The notes under the pieces: model-generated
What the model saw: the letters and a program-made list of their open reading frames with translations, nothing else
The model's database searches: none
What the model was told of the DNA's origin: nothing
Source of the DNA: Micromonospora sediminimaris
GTDB lineage: Bacteria > Actinomycetota > Actinomycetes > Mycobacteriales > Micromonosporaceae
Length of the DNA: 64,000 nt
Direction: 5' to 3'
NCBI GenBank assembly: GCA_900112325.1
Contig: FOLJ01000016.1
Span: 62,001 to 126,000 of the forward strand
Shown: in pieces, positions 9,224 through 17,871 of the stretch
Layout of the letters: every line of letters starts with the position of its first letter
Numbering within the stretch: position 1 is the stretch's first letter
Made by a program: the position numbers and the translations under genes

Positions 9224-9270
9224 GACCGCGGCCGAGGCAATCGGAGCCGCATTCCGGCGTCGGTGCTCAT
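9220..9270 (-). CDS. putative 16-aa leader peptide translationally coupled to the CoaD-like gene
   Basis: ATG at 9270 opens a 16-codon, Arg/Pro-rich frame whose TGA overlaps the GTG start of the CoaD-like gene. On the minus strand TACAGT plus 6 nt precedes its ATG, a leaderless promoter layout. No ribosome-binding site precedes the CoaD-like GTG, so coupling through this leader would explain how it is translated. Expression is inferred. Confidence 0.35.
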   Translation of the reverse strand: MSTDAGMRLRLPRPRS

Positions 9271-9385
9271 GGTCCGACTGTAGGCTGCCGGCTCCGCTGT
9301 CCCCTGGTGGGACGGGCTTGACGCGCCAACCTCCGTGAAGCATGGTCGATTGACCGTCTCGAATGCCTTGCTTCGGGGAGAACTG

Positions 9386-9940
9386 ATGAAGGTCCTCGTC
9401 ACCACCACACTCGCTGCGGCTCTGCTGCTCCTGACCACGGGCAGCGCGCCCGCCGGCCAGCCGGCAGCCGACCCGCCCTGCACCGGGCAGATCCATCCCA
9501 ACCCCGGGTTCGAGCGGGGCACCACCGGCTGGGAGGCCGGCCCCCGCATTGTCGTGCTCGGCGACACGACCCGGCCAGCGCGCACCGGCCGCGCGTACGC
9601 CACCTTCGCCGGGTTGGACGTCACCCGCACCGACCTGCTGCGCACCACCGTCACGGTCCCGGCCAACTGCGACCTGACGGTCCGCTTCTGGGTCCGGACC
9701 ACCACCACCGAAACCCGCCGTGGCGATTACCTGAACGTCGGGCTGGCAGTAACCGGCATCCCCCCGAAGACCCGGTTCTCCCTGGCCTTCGACGGAGGAG
9801 CAGAGTGGCGGCAGTACACCATGTCGTCCGGGACCGCGACGACCGAACGCGCCGCGACGGTCAGCTTCCTCGCCAGCGAGACGGCCGGCAACGGCGTCAC
9901 GACCTTCGACGTCGACAACGTGGCCTTCAGGTTGAGCTGA
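9386..9940 (+). CDS. secreted protein with CBM-like beta-sandwich domain
   Basis: A 184-aa protein. The ATG at 9386 follows GGGGAG by 5 nt and opens a Sec signal peptide (MKVLVTTTLAAALLLLTTGSAPA, cleavage near residue 24). The mature part reads like a carbohydrate-binding-module fold: HPNPGFERGTTGWEAG resembles the N(x)GFE-x-G-x(2)W opening of CBM_4_9 domains, and FDVDNVAFRLS is the usual closing strand. There is no catalytic domain. It probably acts outside the cell as a small binding protein. It ends at a strong hairpin shared with the convergent GNAT gene. Confidence 0.75.
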   Translation: MKVLVTTTLAAALLLLTTGSAPAGQPAADPPCTGQIHPNPGFERGTTGWEAGPRIVVLGDTTRPARTGRAYATFAGLDVTRTDLLRTTVTVPANCDLTVRFWVRTTTTETRRGDYLNVGLAVTGIPPKTRFSLAFDGGAEWRQYTMSSGTATTERAATVSFLASETAGNGVTTFDVDNVAFRLS

Positions 9941-9982
9941 CGCGTCCACCCCGGCCCGCACCACCGCGCTCGGTGTCGCCAG

Positions 9983-10025
9983 GTGCGGTGTCCAGAAGCG
10001 TTGCGAACGTCGCTGGACACCGCAC
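9983..10025. terminator. bidirectional hairpin terminator, 13-bp stem with nested loop hairpin
   Basis: Perfect arms GTGCGGTGTCCAG / CTGGACACCGCAC enclose a 17-nt loop that itself contains CGTT-gcg-AACG. The element lies between convergent genes and touches the stop codon of the minus-strand GNAT gene. No U-tract. Confidence 0.75.
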
Positions 10026-10666
10026 TACGTGCAGATCAGGAGCGCTTCGGCTCCCACCGGCCGGAAGCCAGCCGCCTGGAAAGCGCGGACGCTGCGTGCG
10101 TTGCCGGCGGCCTGCTGCGCCCAGACAGGCTGGCCGTCGGGCACCAGGTGCCGGGCGGCGGTCGCCAGTGCCCGCCCGAGGCCCCGGCTTCGATGACCTT
10201 CGTCGACCTCGATCGCCGTCTCCCAGCGGCCTGCCACACCGCGGCCGAGGATGACGATTCCGCCGTCGGCCGCCCAGACGCGCAGCCCGTCACGGCGCTT
10301 ACCGGCCCTGATCCGACGTGGATGATCCGCGTTGGCCACCTCTGCCAGGTCCAGCGGAGGCTTACCGGCCAGCGGGCTCGCCACGGTCAGGAGGTCGATC
10401 GTGTCCATGGCGCGCCGGGTGCGGTCGAGCAGCGCGTGCAGAAAGGCCGGATTCATCGTGGCCGCCAGGGGGTCGCAGTCGAGCGACGCGAGGATGCGGC
10501 GCACCCACAACGGGTCCTCATCGGTGAAGACCACCGAGTGGGCGGTGAAGGCGACCACTCCGGCATCACGACTGCTCGGCTGTGGCACCACGGTGACGCC
10601 GCCGTCCGGCGCCGGGAAGTGCCCCTGGGCTGCCGCATCCAGGATGTCGGCCAACTCGGTGCCCAT
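10025..10666 (-). CDS. GNAT family N-acetyltransferase
   Basis: A 213-aa protein with a C-terminal GNAT domain (about residues 130-213). The acetyl-CoA loop is HRSRGLGRALATAA (RxxGxG/A) and the late motif is GNARSVRAFQAAGFRPVG. The N-terminal 120 residues (with VVFTDEDPLWVRRIL) resemble the extra domain of two-domain GNATs in actinomycetes. ATG at 10666 is preceded by GGGAAGGG with 6-nt spacing. Substrate unknown. It precedes, on the same strand, nothing closely coupled, so it is probably monocistronic. Confidence 0.8.
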   Translation of the reverse strand: MGTELADILDAAAQGHFPAPDGGVTVVPQPSSRDAGVVAFTAHSVVFTDEDPLWVRRILASLDCDPLAATMNPAFLHALLDRTRRAMDTIDLLTVASPLAGKPPLDLAEVANADHPRRIRAGKRRDGLRVWAADGGIVILGRGVAGRWETAIEVDEGHRSRGLGRALATAARHLVPDGQPVWAQQAAGNARSVRAFQAAGFRPVGAEALLICT

Positions 10667-10776
10667 GGTGGTCCCTTCCCGGCGCCCGGCGGTTCCCCCG
10701 ATCAGTCCCGACACTTCCCAGAGCATGCCAGCTCGACAGTCACCGTGGTGTCCGCGAGCTCACCACCAGCACCAGG

Positions 10777-12384
10777 TCAGCGCGGGACGGTCCCGGTGGC
10801 TCCGGTCACCTCGGCCGGTGGTGCGGGGCGGCGCTTGGGGCCGCCGGCCAGGACGACGAGGAACATGACAGCCATGACGGCGGCGCCTACCACCATGGCC
10901 TGCCGCCACCCGTCCACGAACGCCTGCTGCGCGGCGTGGATCACCTGCGGGCCGTGGGAGCTGGATTCCCCGGCCACGTCCAGGGCGTTGGCGACACCCT
11001 CACGGGCGGTACTGGCGGTGTCGGCGGGAATGCCGTGCAGCTTGTCGTCGATGGAAACGCGGTAGCCGGCGGACAGTAGTGCGCCGAGCATGGCGACGCC
11101 GAGCGCGGTGCCGAACTCACGGGTGATGTCGTTGAGGGCGGAGGCGACACCCTGCTTGGCAACGGGCAGGGAGCTGGTGATCGCCTCGGTGGAGGGAGCC
11201 ATCGAGAAGCCCATGCCGATGCCCATGGCGAGCATGCCGGGCAGGACGGAGCGGTAGCCGCCGTCCACGGAGACGACCATGGCCATGAGGGTGAGACCGA
11301 CGCCACCCAGAGCGACACCGAGGGCCACGGTGGATCGGGAGCCGATGCGGGCGGCAAGGTGCGGGGCCAGCGCGGACGTGATCATCATCAGTACCGCCAT
11401 GGGCATCATCGCGAGGGTGGACAGCAGTCCGGACCAGCCGAGCACGGCCTGGAAGAACGGAAAGAGGACCACGGCGATGCCTGCCTGGACGCCGAAGACG
11501 ACCAGGAGCGTGAGCGAACCACCGGCCAGATCCCACTCGCGGAACAGGCGGACGTCCAACAGCGAGGCGTCCCGACGCCACAGTTCCCAGGTCACGAACG
11601 CGATGAGTGCGGCCAGGCCGACGACGAGGCTGATCATGGTGACGCGGTCGCTCCAGCCGCGTTCCGGTGCCTCGTGCAGCACGTAGATGAGCCCCACCAC
11701 GGCCACGCTGGAGGTCAACGCGCCGAGGAGGTCGAAGGGGTGGGCGGAGAACTCGCGGGAGTTGGGCACCGACCGCACCGCCATGGCCAGGGCCACGATG
11801 CTCAGGGCCACGGGCAGGACGAACAGCCAGCGCCAGGAGGCCACGTCGACGAGCAGGGCGGAGAGAAACATGCCGAGGATGCCACCGCCACCGGCGACGC
11901 CCGTCCAGACGCCGATCGCCTTGCCGCGTTCGCGCTCGGGGAAGGTGGAGGTGATCACCGCCAGGGTGATCGGCATGATCATCGCGGCGCTGACACCACT
12001 GAGCACCCGTGCCGCGATCATGATCTCGGCGTTCGGCGCAAGGCCCGCTGCGACGCTCGCCGCAACGAACACGACCAGCCCGGCGATCAGCATGGGCTTG
12101 CGACCCAACCGGTCGCCCAGGGCACCGAGCGGGAGCAGCAGCGCAGCCAGGGTGAGGGTGTAGCTGTTGATGATCCAGAGGACGGTGGTCTGTGCGGCGC
12201 CGAAGTCGACTGCGAGATGGGTCTGGGCCACGTTCAGGCCCGAGACGGAAGCGATCACGGCCATCAGGGCGACGGAGACCGCGATCAGGATCAAGCGAAG
12301 CTGACGGGCATCTGGCGCGCTTCCGCTGACCACAGCATCGTCCCGCGCCGCTGTGCTCAGCTCCGCCGGCTGGTACGTACTCAT
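10777..12384 (-). CDS. MFS multidrug transporter, DHA2 (EmrB/QacA) family
   Basis: A 535-aa transporter with about 14 hydrophobic helices. Motif A is GALGDRLGRKPML, and motif C-like GVAGGGGILGMFLSALLVD is in helix 5, as in drug:H+ antiporters. The C-terminus ends in a soluble segment and a final helix (VVGAAVMAVMFLVVLAGG). GAAAGG-type RBS GAAAGG lies 5 nt before the ATG, and the ATG also overlaps the stop of a putative 37-codon leader ORF. It is divergent from an XRE-cupin regulator, a common arrangement for regulator-controlled efflux. Exported compounds are unknown. Confidence 0.9.
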   Translation of the reverse strand: MSTYQPAELSTAARDDAVVSGSAPDARQLRLILIAVSVALMAVIASVSGLNVAQTHLAVDFGAAQTTVLWIINSYTLTLAALLLPLGALGDRLGRKPMLIAGLVVFVAASVAAGLAPNAEIMIAARVLSGVSAAMIMPITLAVITSTFPERERGKAIGVWTGVAGGGGILGMFLSALLVDVASWRWLFVLPVALSIVALAMAVRSVPNSREFSAHPFDLLGALTSSVAVVGLIYVLHEAPERGWSDRVTMISLVVGLAALIAFVTWELWRRDASLLDVRLFREWDLAGGSLTLLVVFGVQAGIAVVLFPFFQAVLGWSGLLSTLAMMPMAVLMMITSALAPHLAARIGSRSTVALGVALGGVGLTLMAMVVSVDGGYRSVLPGMLAMGIGMGFSMAPSTEAITSSLPVAKQGVASALNDITREFGTALGVAMLGALLSAGYRVSIDDKLHGIPADTASTAREGVANALDVAGESSSHGPQVIHAAQQAFVDGWRQAMVVGAAVMAVMFLVVLAGGPKRRPAPPAEVTGATGTVPR

Positions 12385-12494
12385 GAATTCCTTTCGGCAA
12401 GGGGGCGCGGTATCGATCGGCGAACCGAGGGCAGGCCCCGGAGCGGGTCAAGGGCCTGCGGAGTGCGGCGTAGGGTGCGCCGTACGAAGGTCAT
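12381..12494 (-). CDS. putative Arg-rich 37-aa leader peptide ahead of the MFS pump
   Basis: ATG at 12494 has AGAGGGA about 7 nt upstream and opens a 37-codon frame with nine or more arginines and several prolines. Its TGA overlaps the ATG of the MFS gene. This geometry is typical of leader ORFs that couple or attenuate efflux-pump expression. No similarity is known to me, so it may be fortuitous. Confidence 0.3.
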   Translation of the reverse strand: MTFVRRTLRRTPQALDPLRGLPSVRRSIPRPLAERNS

Positions 12495-12576
12495 CGGTCT
12501 TTCCCTCTGCGAACGGCCCGAATGGTCCGGGCCTGGTACGCACGACGCTAACCACGCACTGCCCCAGGGGCATACG

Positions 12577-13167
12577 ATGTTGCTTATGACGCAAGATGAT
12601 GGTGACCTGGACAGCCTCGTACGCAAACGGATCCGCGCTCTGCGGGTCGCCCAGGGCTGGTCCCTGGAAGAACTGGCCACCCGGGCCCGGCTCAGTCAGT
12701 CCTCGCTCAGCCGCATCGAGAACGGCCAGCGCCGCCTCGCCCTGGACCAGCTCGTCACGCTCGCCCGCGCCCTCGACACCACTCTGGACCAGCTCGTGGA
12801 GACCGCCTCAGACGACATCGTCACCAGCCCGATGATCGATGGCGCCCACGGGTTGATGCGCTGGCCCATAAAGGCCGATCCGGGCATGTCCGTCGTCCGT
12901 CAACGGATGACCGAGCCGCCACCGGACAATCCGGCCCGCATGCGCGCCCACCCTGGCCGCGAATGGCTCGTGGTCCTGTCCGGCACTGCGGTCCTGCTGC
13001 TCGGCCACCGGCGTTTCCGCCTCGAGACCAACCAGGCCGCCGAGTTCCCCACCATGCTGCCGCACGCCATCGGCGCCGACGGTCGCCCCTGCGAGATCCT
13101 GGGCATCTTCGACCGCGACGCCCGCCGCGGACACCAGCAGCGCGAGAACGAGAACCCGCGACGGTGA
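12577..13167 (+). CDS. XRE-family regulator with C-terminal cupin domain
   Basis: A 196-aa protein. The helix-turn-helix spans about residues 15-70: IRALRVAQGWSLEELA, then LSQSSLSRIENGQRR. A cupin_2 sensor domain follows (about 100-180, with GREWLVVLSGTAVLLLG and PHAIGADG). Such HTH-cupin regulators usually repress or activate a nearby transporter or catabolic gene in response to a small ligand. The start chosen is ATG 12577, because AGGGG lies 6 nt before it; ATG 12586 is an alternative. The 192-nt divergent region with the MFS gene should contain its operator. Confidence 0.85.
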   Translation: MLLMTQDDGDLDSLVRKRIRALRVAQGWSLEELATRARLSQSSLSRIENGQRRLALDQLVTLARALDTTLDQLVETASDDIVTSPMIDGAHGLMRWPIKADPGMSVVRQRMTEPPPDNPARMRAHPGREWLVVLSGTAVLLLGHRRFRLETNQAAEFPTMLPHAIGADGRPCEILGIFDRDARRGHQQRENENPRR

Positions 13168-13297
13168 CGGCTCGTCCCACCACCACAGGCGCCGCGCAGA
13201 CGATCGTTCTTGCGTGTCAGGCCACTCTCTCGCCCACCGTCTTGCGTAATCGGGAAGCGATCGTGCCGCGTGCGCATGACCGTCTTAACGTCGGGGT

Positions 13298-14140
13298 ATG
13301 ACCCACGCAGCCCACCGCGCATGCCACGATGCCGGACAGGCGGAGATCCTCGACCTGGACGCGGAAGTCCTCGCGGCGCACCTCACCGAGATCACGGCCT
13401 GGCTACCTGTCGACACTCCCCCGCGCCAGATCGTGGATCTGGGCAGCGGCACCGGAGCGGGAACCTTCGCCCTCCTCGACCGCTTCCCCGAAGCGCACGT
13501 GACCGCTGTCGACTCCTCGGCCGGGCACCTCCAGCGGCTGCGGGACAAGGCGTACGGCCGAGGTGAGACGAAGCGGGTGCGGACCGTCCAGACCAACCTC
13601 GACGAGCCCGGCTGGCCCGACCTCGGCACCCCGGACCTGGTGTGGGCCTCCGCTTCGCTGCACCACATGACCCACCCCGACCAGGTCCTGCGCGCGGTCC
13701 ACGGCCTGTTGCCCCCGGGCGGCCTGTTCGCCGTCGTGGAACTGGCCGGCTTCCCGCGATTCCTCCCCGAGAGCGCCCCGGACGACCGCCCCGGCCTGGA
13801 AGAGCGCTGCCACGCCGCCGGCGCCCGCGTCCACGCCGCGCACCTTCCCCACCGCGGCGCCGACTGGGGGCCGCTGCTCACCGCCGCCGGATTCACAGTC
13901 GAAGCTGAGCGCCGGCTGACCGTGCGGGTCAACGGCTCGAACGACACGCGGGTCGGCGTCTACGCCCAGACCAGCCTCCAGCGCATCCGCCACAGCGTCG
14001 CCGACGCCCTCGCCCCCGAGGATCTTGCCGCACTCGACCGGCTGCTGGACACCGACAGCCAGCACAGCATTCTGCGCCGCAGCGATCTCGCCGTCCGAAC
14101 CGAGCGCAGCGTCTGGGCCGCCCGCCGACCGACACGGTGA
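13298..14140 (+). CDS. class I SAM-dependent methyltransferase
   Basis: A 280-aa methyltransferase. Motif I is VDLGSGTGAGTFALL near residues 46-60, followed by VTAVDSSAGHLQRL (strand 2 acid binding the ribose), PDLVWASASLHHM (motif II/post) and GLLPPGGLFAVVEL (motif III). The C-terminal 100 residues lack a recognisable substrate domain. The start ATG is preceded by TAACGT plus 6 nt, a leaderless layout. It is on the same strand as the XRE regulator but separated by 130 nt. Substrate unknown; it could methylate a small molecule handled by the MFS pump, which is speculative. Confidence 0.85.
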   Translation: MTHAAHRACHDAGQAEILDLDAEVLAAHLTEITAWLPVDTPPRQIVDLGSGTGAGTFALLDRFPEAHVTAVDSSAGHLQRLRDKAYGRGETKRVRTVQTNLDEPGWPDLGTPDLVWASASLHHMTHPDQVLRAVHGLLPPGGLFAVVELAGFPRFLPESAPDDRPGLEERCHAAGARVHAAHLPHRGADWGPLLTAAGFTVEAERRLTVRVNGSNDTRVGVYAQTSLQRIRHSVADALAPEDLAALDRLLDTDSQHSILRRSDLAVRTERSVWAARRPTR

Positions 14141-14186
14141 GTCCACCACCCCACCCGCTGCGTGCACCACAGGCGGCGACAACGGC

Positions 14187-14218
14187 AGGAGCCCTGCCAC
14201 AGCGACGGCAGGGCTCCT
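14187..14218. terminator. hairpin terminator, 12-bp stem
   Basis: AGGAGCCCTGCC / GGCAGGGCTCCT with an 8-nt loop, between the methyltransferase gene and a convergent small gene. No U-tract. Confidence 0.75.
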
Positions 14219-14242
14219 CGGACGAGCACGGTTGGGTTCTTC

Positions 14243-14389
14243 CTAACCGGTGATCGCCGGCCAGGCGTAGGCCAGCAGGGCGCACGCCGCGCCGAGCAGC
14301 GCGAGCGAGACGCCCCGGGTAGGCAGGGGCAACGCGGCGAGCACGAGCAGGATGACCGCGACGACATAGAGGAACGCCTGCACCGACAT
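14243..14389 (-). CDS. small two-helix membrane protein (48 aa)
   Basis: A 48-aa frame with ATG at 14389 and the RBS AAGGAG 6 nt upstream. It encodes two hydrophobic segments (about residues 5-22 and 26-45) joined by PLPTRGVS. The good RBS, high third-position GC and well-placed terminator support a real gene. I do not recognise a named family; short proteins of this type are frequent in Streptomyces and Micromonospora. Confidence 0.65.
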   Translation of the reverse strand: MSVQAFLYVVAVILLVLAALPLPTRGVSLALLGAACALLAYAWPAITG

Positions 14390-14637
14390 GACCGTCTCCT
14401 TCGGGGGTTGGCTGACGAGCGGACGCTCTCTACCCCCGTCGCCGCAGTCGCCAAACCCCGCCTGCCTGGCATGACGACGGCACGACGCACCCCGAGAGTT
14501 GCCGCTCGAACCGGAAAGTCGAACATCGACAGCCCGGCCGTGCGTCGATCGGTTGACTCTCCTTCGTACCGCAGCGGGAGCCGGATCTCCCGCCTGAGCA
14601 GGATGTGACCAGGGTCGGACCCGGTGAGCATGTCTGT

Positions 14638-15906
14638 ATGTCACGTACATTTCGGACACTGAAGATCGTGGCGTCCAGCGTGGCGCTGGCAACCGCGATC
14701 GCTGTCGTACCCGCATCCGCCGCAGCGCAGCCGCGTCCGCCAGCCGGGCCAACCGCCGGCGGGCTGGACCGCGCCGAACTGCGCAACGCACTCGCCGCGG
14801 TACCCGAAGCCGGCGCCCCAGGCGTCCTGGTCGCCGTGCGCGATGGCCGGCGCGACTGGCGTGACGCCGCCGGCCAGGCGTTCCTGACCAGACCTCGGCC
14901 GATGCAGCCGCACCTGCGGCACCGGATCGGCAGCATCACCAAGACCTTCGTCGCCACCACCGTGCTCCAACTCGTCGACGAGGACCGGTTGGGCCTCGAC
15001 GACCCGATCGGACAGTGGCTGCCCGACGTCGTGCCGGGTGAGCTCGGCGACCAGGTCACCGTCCGGATGCTGCTGAACCACACCAGCGGCATCGGCAACT
15101 ACACCAACGCCATGCTCGACTCGTACGCGGCGATCAACCAGATGCAGGTCACCACGTACGCTCCGGCGGACCTGGTCACCATCGGCCTGGCCATGCCGCC
15201 GACAAACGCACCCGGCGCCCGGTTCAGCTACTCGAACACCAACTACGTCCTGGCCGGCCTGCTGATCGAGAAGATCACCGGCAAGGATGCGGCAGCCGAG
15301 GTGCAGCGGCGCATCCTGCGTCCGCTGAAGCTCACCGGCACATCCTTCCCCGGCGTCGACCCGAGGATCCGCGGCCCGCACAGTGGTGCCTACTTCGCCC
15401 CGTTCGGCGTACGCGACCTCAGCGATTTCAACATGAGCTGGGCATGGACGGCCGGCGAGATGATCGCCACCACGGCAGACCTGAACACCTTCTTCCGGGC
15501 GCTGCTCGGCGGTGACCTGCTCAGCCCGACCACCCTCGACGAGATGCTCACCGGGGTGCCGATGCTGCCGGAGCAACCCGAAGCCGGCAGCTACGGGCTC
15601 GGCATCTACTCACTGCCCACGCCGTGCGGCGAGTTCTGGGGCCATGACGGCGCGGTCATCGGTCACCTGACGTACTCGATGCACAGCCGCGACGGTGCCC
15701 GCCAGGTGTCCTCCGGGATCAACCTCAGCCACTACCAGATCGGCCTGCCCGATCCACACCCGATCGACATTGCCTGGTACACGTTGCTGCAAACCGCGAT
15801 CTGCCCGACCGACGAGGCGAGTCGACGATCGGCAGTGACCGATCCGCTCCTGCCCAGCGTGACCCGGATGCCGGGCAATGACGACGCGGCGGTGGCGGTG
15901 CTCTGA
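14638..15906 (+). CDS. secreted serine hydrolase, class C beta-lactamase / D-Ala-D-Ala carboxypeptidase family
   Basis: A 422-aa protein with a Sec signal peptide (about residues 1-30, ending ASAAAQ). The penicillin-recognising fold is complete: SxxK is SITK with Ser99 and Lys102, the YxN element is YSN in RFSYSNTNYV, and the third motif is HDG in WGHDGAVIG instead of KTG, as in serine hydrolases of the Beta-lactamase (PF00144) family. Expected role is extracytoplasmic peptidase or esterase on cell-wall or peptide substrates. It is divergent from a small membrane protein and ends at a 15-bp hairpin. The start ATG has GGTGAG 9 nt upstream. Confidence 0.88.
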   Translation: MSRTFRTLKIVASSVALATAIAVVPASAAAQPRPPAGPTAGGLDRAELRNALAAVPEAGAPGVLVAVRDGRRDWRDAAGQAFLTRPRPMQPHLRHRIGSITKTFVATTVLQLVDEDRLGLDDPIGQWLPDVVPGELGDQVTVRMLLNHTSGIGNYTNAMLDSYAAINQMQVTTYAPADLVTIGLAMPPTNAPGARFSYSNTNYVLAGLLIEKITGKDAAAEVQRRILRPLKLTGTSFPGVDPRIRGPHSGAYFAPFGVRDLSDFNMSWAWTAGEMIATTADLNTFFRALLGGDLLSPTTLDEMLTGVPMLPEQPEAGSYGLGIYSLPTPCGEFWGHDGAVIGHLTYSMHSRDGARQVSSGINLSHYQIGLPDPHPIDIAWYTLLQTAICPTDEASRRSAVTDPLLPSVTRMPGNDDAAVAVL

Positions 15907-15918
15907 CCCGACTCCGCG

Positions 15919-15958
15919 GTGATCCCCTGACGGCCTGTCGATCCCGTCAGGGGATCAC
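15919..15958. terminator. hairpin terminator, perfect 15-bp stem
   Basis: GTGATCCCCTGACGG / CCGTCAGGGGATCAC with a 10-nt loop, 13 nt after the serine hydrolase stop. It is the longest perfect stem in the window and lacks a U-tract. Confidence 0.82.
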
Positions 15959-16080
15959 GCCGTTCCACCGCCGCCGACCAGTCGGGATGGCGGCGGCAGG
16001 AAGTGAGGTGAGCCACGCCAGTCACACCTGGGGCTCTGCCGGTGTCTCGGGGGTTGAACCGTCCGCGAAGGGAGTCAGAC

Positions 16081-17277
16081 ATGGCAGGGAACACCAGGGT
16101 GGTAGTGGTCGGCGGCGGATTCGCCGGCGTGATGGCGGCCAATCGCCTGATGCAGCGCGACGACGTCACCGTGACCGTGGTGAATCCGCGACCGGACTTC
16201 GTCATCCGGCTCCGGCTGCACCACGTGGTCGCCGGTGTCCACGGTGCGGTCGTGCCTTACCGGCAGGTGCTGGCCGAAGACGTGCGGCTGATCCAGGACA
16301 CCGTCACCGCAATCGACGCGGCTCAGCGCAGTGTGACTCTGCTGGGGGCCGGCACACTCGGCTACGACTACCTTGTCTACGCGGCGGGCAGCGCGAGCGC
16401 CGAATCGCGCGTTCCCGGCGCGGCCGAGTTCGCCTACCCGATGGCCACCCTCGAGGCAGCGCAGCGGCTGCGCTCGATCCTCGACGACCAGGGCCCCGCG
16501 ACTCCGGTGACGGTCGTGGGCGCCGGGCCGACCGGCATCGAGACCGCCGCCGAGTTGGCCGAGCGGGGGCACCGGGTCAGTCTGGTCTGCGGGGGTACGC
16601 TCGGCGCGTACCTGCACCCACGGGCCCGACGCGCCGCCGCCAGGTCGCTCACCAGGATCGGCGTGGACGTCCTGGCCGGTCCCGGCACCGAGGTCACCGA
16701 GGTCACGCGGGACGCCGTGCGGCTCGGTGACGGTCGTACGCTGCCGAGCACGATCACCATCTGGACCGCAGGCTTCGGGGTACCGGATCTGGCCACGCGC
16801 AGCGGGTTGCGGACCGACGCCCTCGGGCGCCTGATCACCGACGAGACGCTGACCAGCGTCGACGACGAACGCATCGTCGCGGCCGGAGACTCGGTGGCGC
16901 CGTCGGGCGTGCCGTACCGAATGAGCGCGTACACGGCGAGTTGCCTCGGCGCGCACGCCGCGGACACGGTGCTACGGCACATCGCGGGTACGCCCGCCGA
17001 GCCGGCGAGTGTCTTCTTCGGTGCCATGTGTGTCGGCTTGGGCACCCAGGCCGGCATCTACCAACTGGCGGGCCGGGACGACACCGCGAACAGGATGTAC
17101 GTCGGCGGCCGCTTCGGCGCGAAACTGAAGGCTCTCACCTACCGGTTCGCCGTTGCCCACCTCACGAACGAGGCCCGCAAGCCCGGATCGCACCGGTGGC
17201 TCAGCAACAACAAGCGCCGCCAACTGGTGGAGGCGGAATCGGGCCCGGCACGGGCTGCCGCCGAACGCTCGGCGTAG
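16081..17277 (+). CDS. NAD(P)/FAD-dependent oxidoreductase, NDH-2-like
   Basis: A 398-aa flavoprotein. FAD is bound by VVVVGGGFAGVMAANRL at the N-terminus, NAD(P)H by VTVVGAGPTGIETAAELAE near residue 145, and the ATG/AAGDSVAPSG segment near residue 270 is the second FAD-binding motif. The architecture matches type II NADH dehydrogenase-like proteins of actinomycetes. The C-terminus (KLKALTYRFAVAHLTNEARK) is amphipathic and could associate with the membrane. The RBS GAAGGGAG lies 6-7 nt before the ATG. The electron acceptor is unknown. The gene is convergent with the terminal GNAT gene of the large minus-strand operon, 22 nt away. Confidence 0.85.
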   Translation: MAGNTRVVVVGGGFAGVMAANRLMQRDDVTVTVVNPRPDFVIRLRLHHVVAGVHGAVVPYRQVLAEDVRLIQDTVTAIDAAQRSVTLLGAGTLGYDYLVYAAGSASAESRVPGAAEFAYPMATLEAAQRLRSILDDQGPATPVTVVGAGPTGIETAAELAERGHRVSLVCGGTLGAYLHPRARRAAARSLTRIGVDVLAGPGTEVTEVTRDAVRLGDGRTLPSTITIWTAGFGVPDLATRSGLRTDALGRLITDETLTSVDDERIVAAGDSVAPSGVPYRMSAYTASCLGAHAADTVLRHIAGTPAEPASVFFGAMCVGLGTQAGIYQLAGRDDTANRMYVGGRFGAKLKALTYRFAVAHLTNEARKPGSHRWLSNNKRRQLVEAESGPARAAAERSA

Positions 17278-17299
17278 CGCGACGAGGTCTGCCCGGTCG

Positions 17300-17860
17300 C
17301 TAACGGGGGCGGCCGGGCAACGCGATCTCGAAGTGGACGGTCTGGTAAATGTCGTCGCCGCCGTCACGCGGGTCGTGGATCGACGTGGCCAGGCTCCGCC
17401 AGAACGGCTCGGCACCATCGATGCGCGGATCCGTGTGCAGGTAGAGCGCCTGGTAGTGCGGTTGCCGGGTGACGAAGTCTATGGCGAGGCCGACGAGTGC
17501 CCGGGCGAGGCCGTAGCGTCGGTGTTCCGGCCGGACGTAGACCCGGAACAGCTGCGCGGTGGTCACGTCCGGGTAGCGCTGGGCGAGGAAACGCGGGTGT
17601 GGTGGGCTCTTGGGCCCACCGGCCCGCACCCCGGTGGTGCCGACGACCTCGTCGCCCTTGGTCGCGACGAACAGGGCGTGGTGCTGCGGCGTGAGGTAGG
17701 TGCCGTCGAGGTCGATGACGTCCCGGTGCCAGTCGGGCCGGTAGCCGTAGCCGAAGTCGCGGTAGAAGGTGTCGAGCATGACGCTTCGCGCTCCGTCGAG
17801 GTGCTGTTGGTCGGCCGGCTGGACGTCGTACGGGCCGACGTTGCGTCGGTACTGCTGCAT
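17300..17860 (-). CDS. GNAT family N-acetyltransferase, last gene of the metallophore-like operon
   Basis: A 186-aa acetyltransferase with the acetyl-CoA loop VRPEHRRYGLARALVGLA and a C-terminal strand-helix PFWRSLATSIHDP. ATG at 17860 has GGAGG 5 nt upstream and lies 11 nt after the stop of the ABC fusion gene, so it is the tenth and last gene of the operon starting at 29051. It could acetylate the operon's product or an amino-acid precursor, or confer self-protection. The family fit is good; the role is inference from position. Confidence 0.8.
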   Translation of the reverse strand: MQQYRRNVGPYDVQPADQQHLDGARSVMLDTFYRDFGYGYRPDWHRDVIDLDGTYLTPQHHALFVATKGDEVVGTTGVRAGGPKSPPHPRFLAQRYPDVTTAQLFRVYVRPEHRRYGLARALVGLAIDFVTRQPHYQALYLHTDPRIDGAEPFWRSLATSIHDPRDGGDDIYQTVHFEIALPGRPR

Positions 17861-17871
17861 GGTGCCTCCGG

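Noticed and set aside
14390..14637. 248-nt divergent gap with TTGACT
   Set aside because: TTGACT resembles a -35 for the serine hydrolase gene, but no -10 at the right distance was found.
17290..17319. TGCCCGG / CCGGGCA hairpin between convergent genes
   Set aside because: Only 7-bp arms with a 16-nt loop reaching into the GNAT coding region; too weak to call a terminator.
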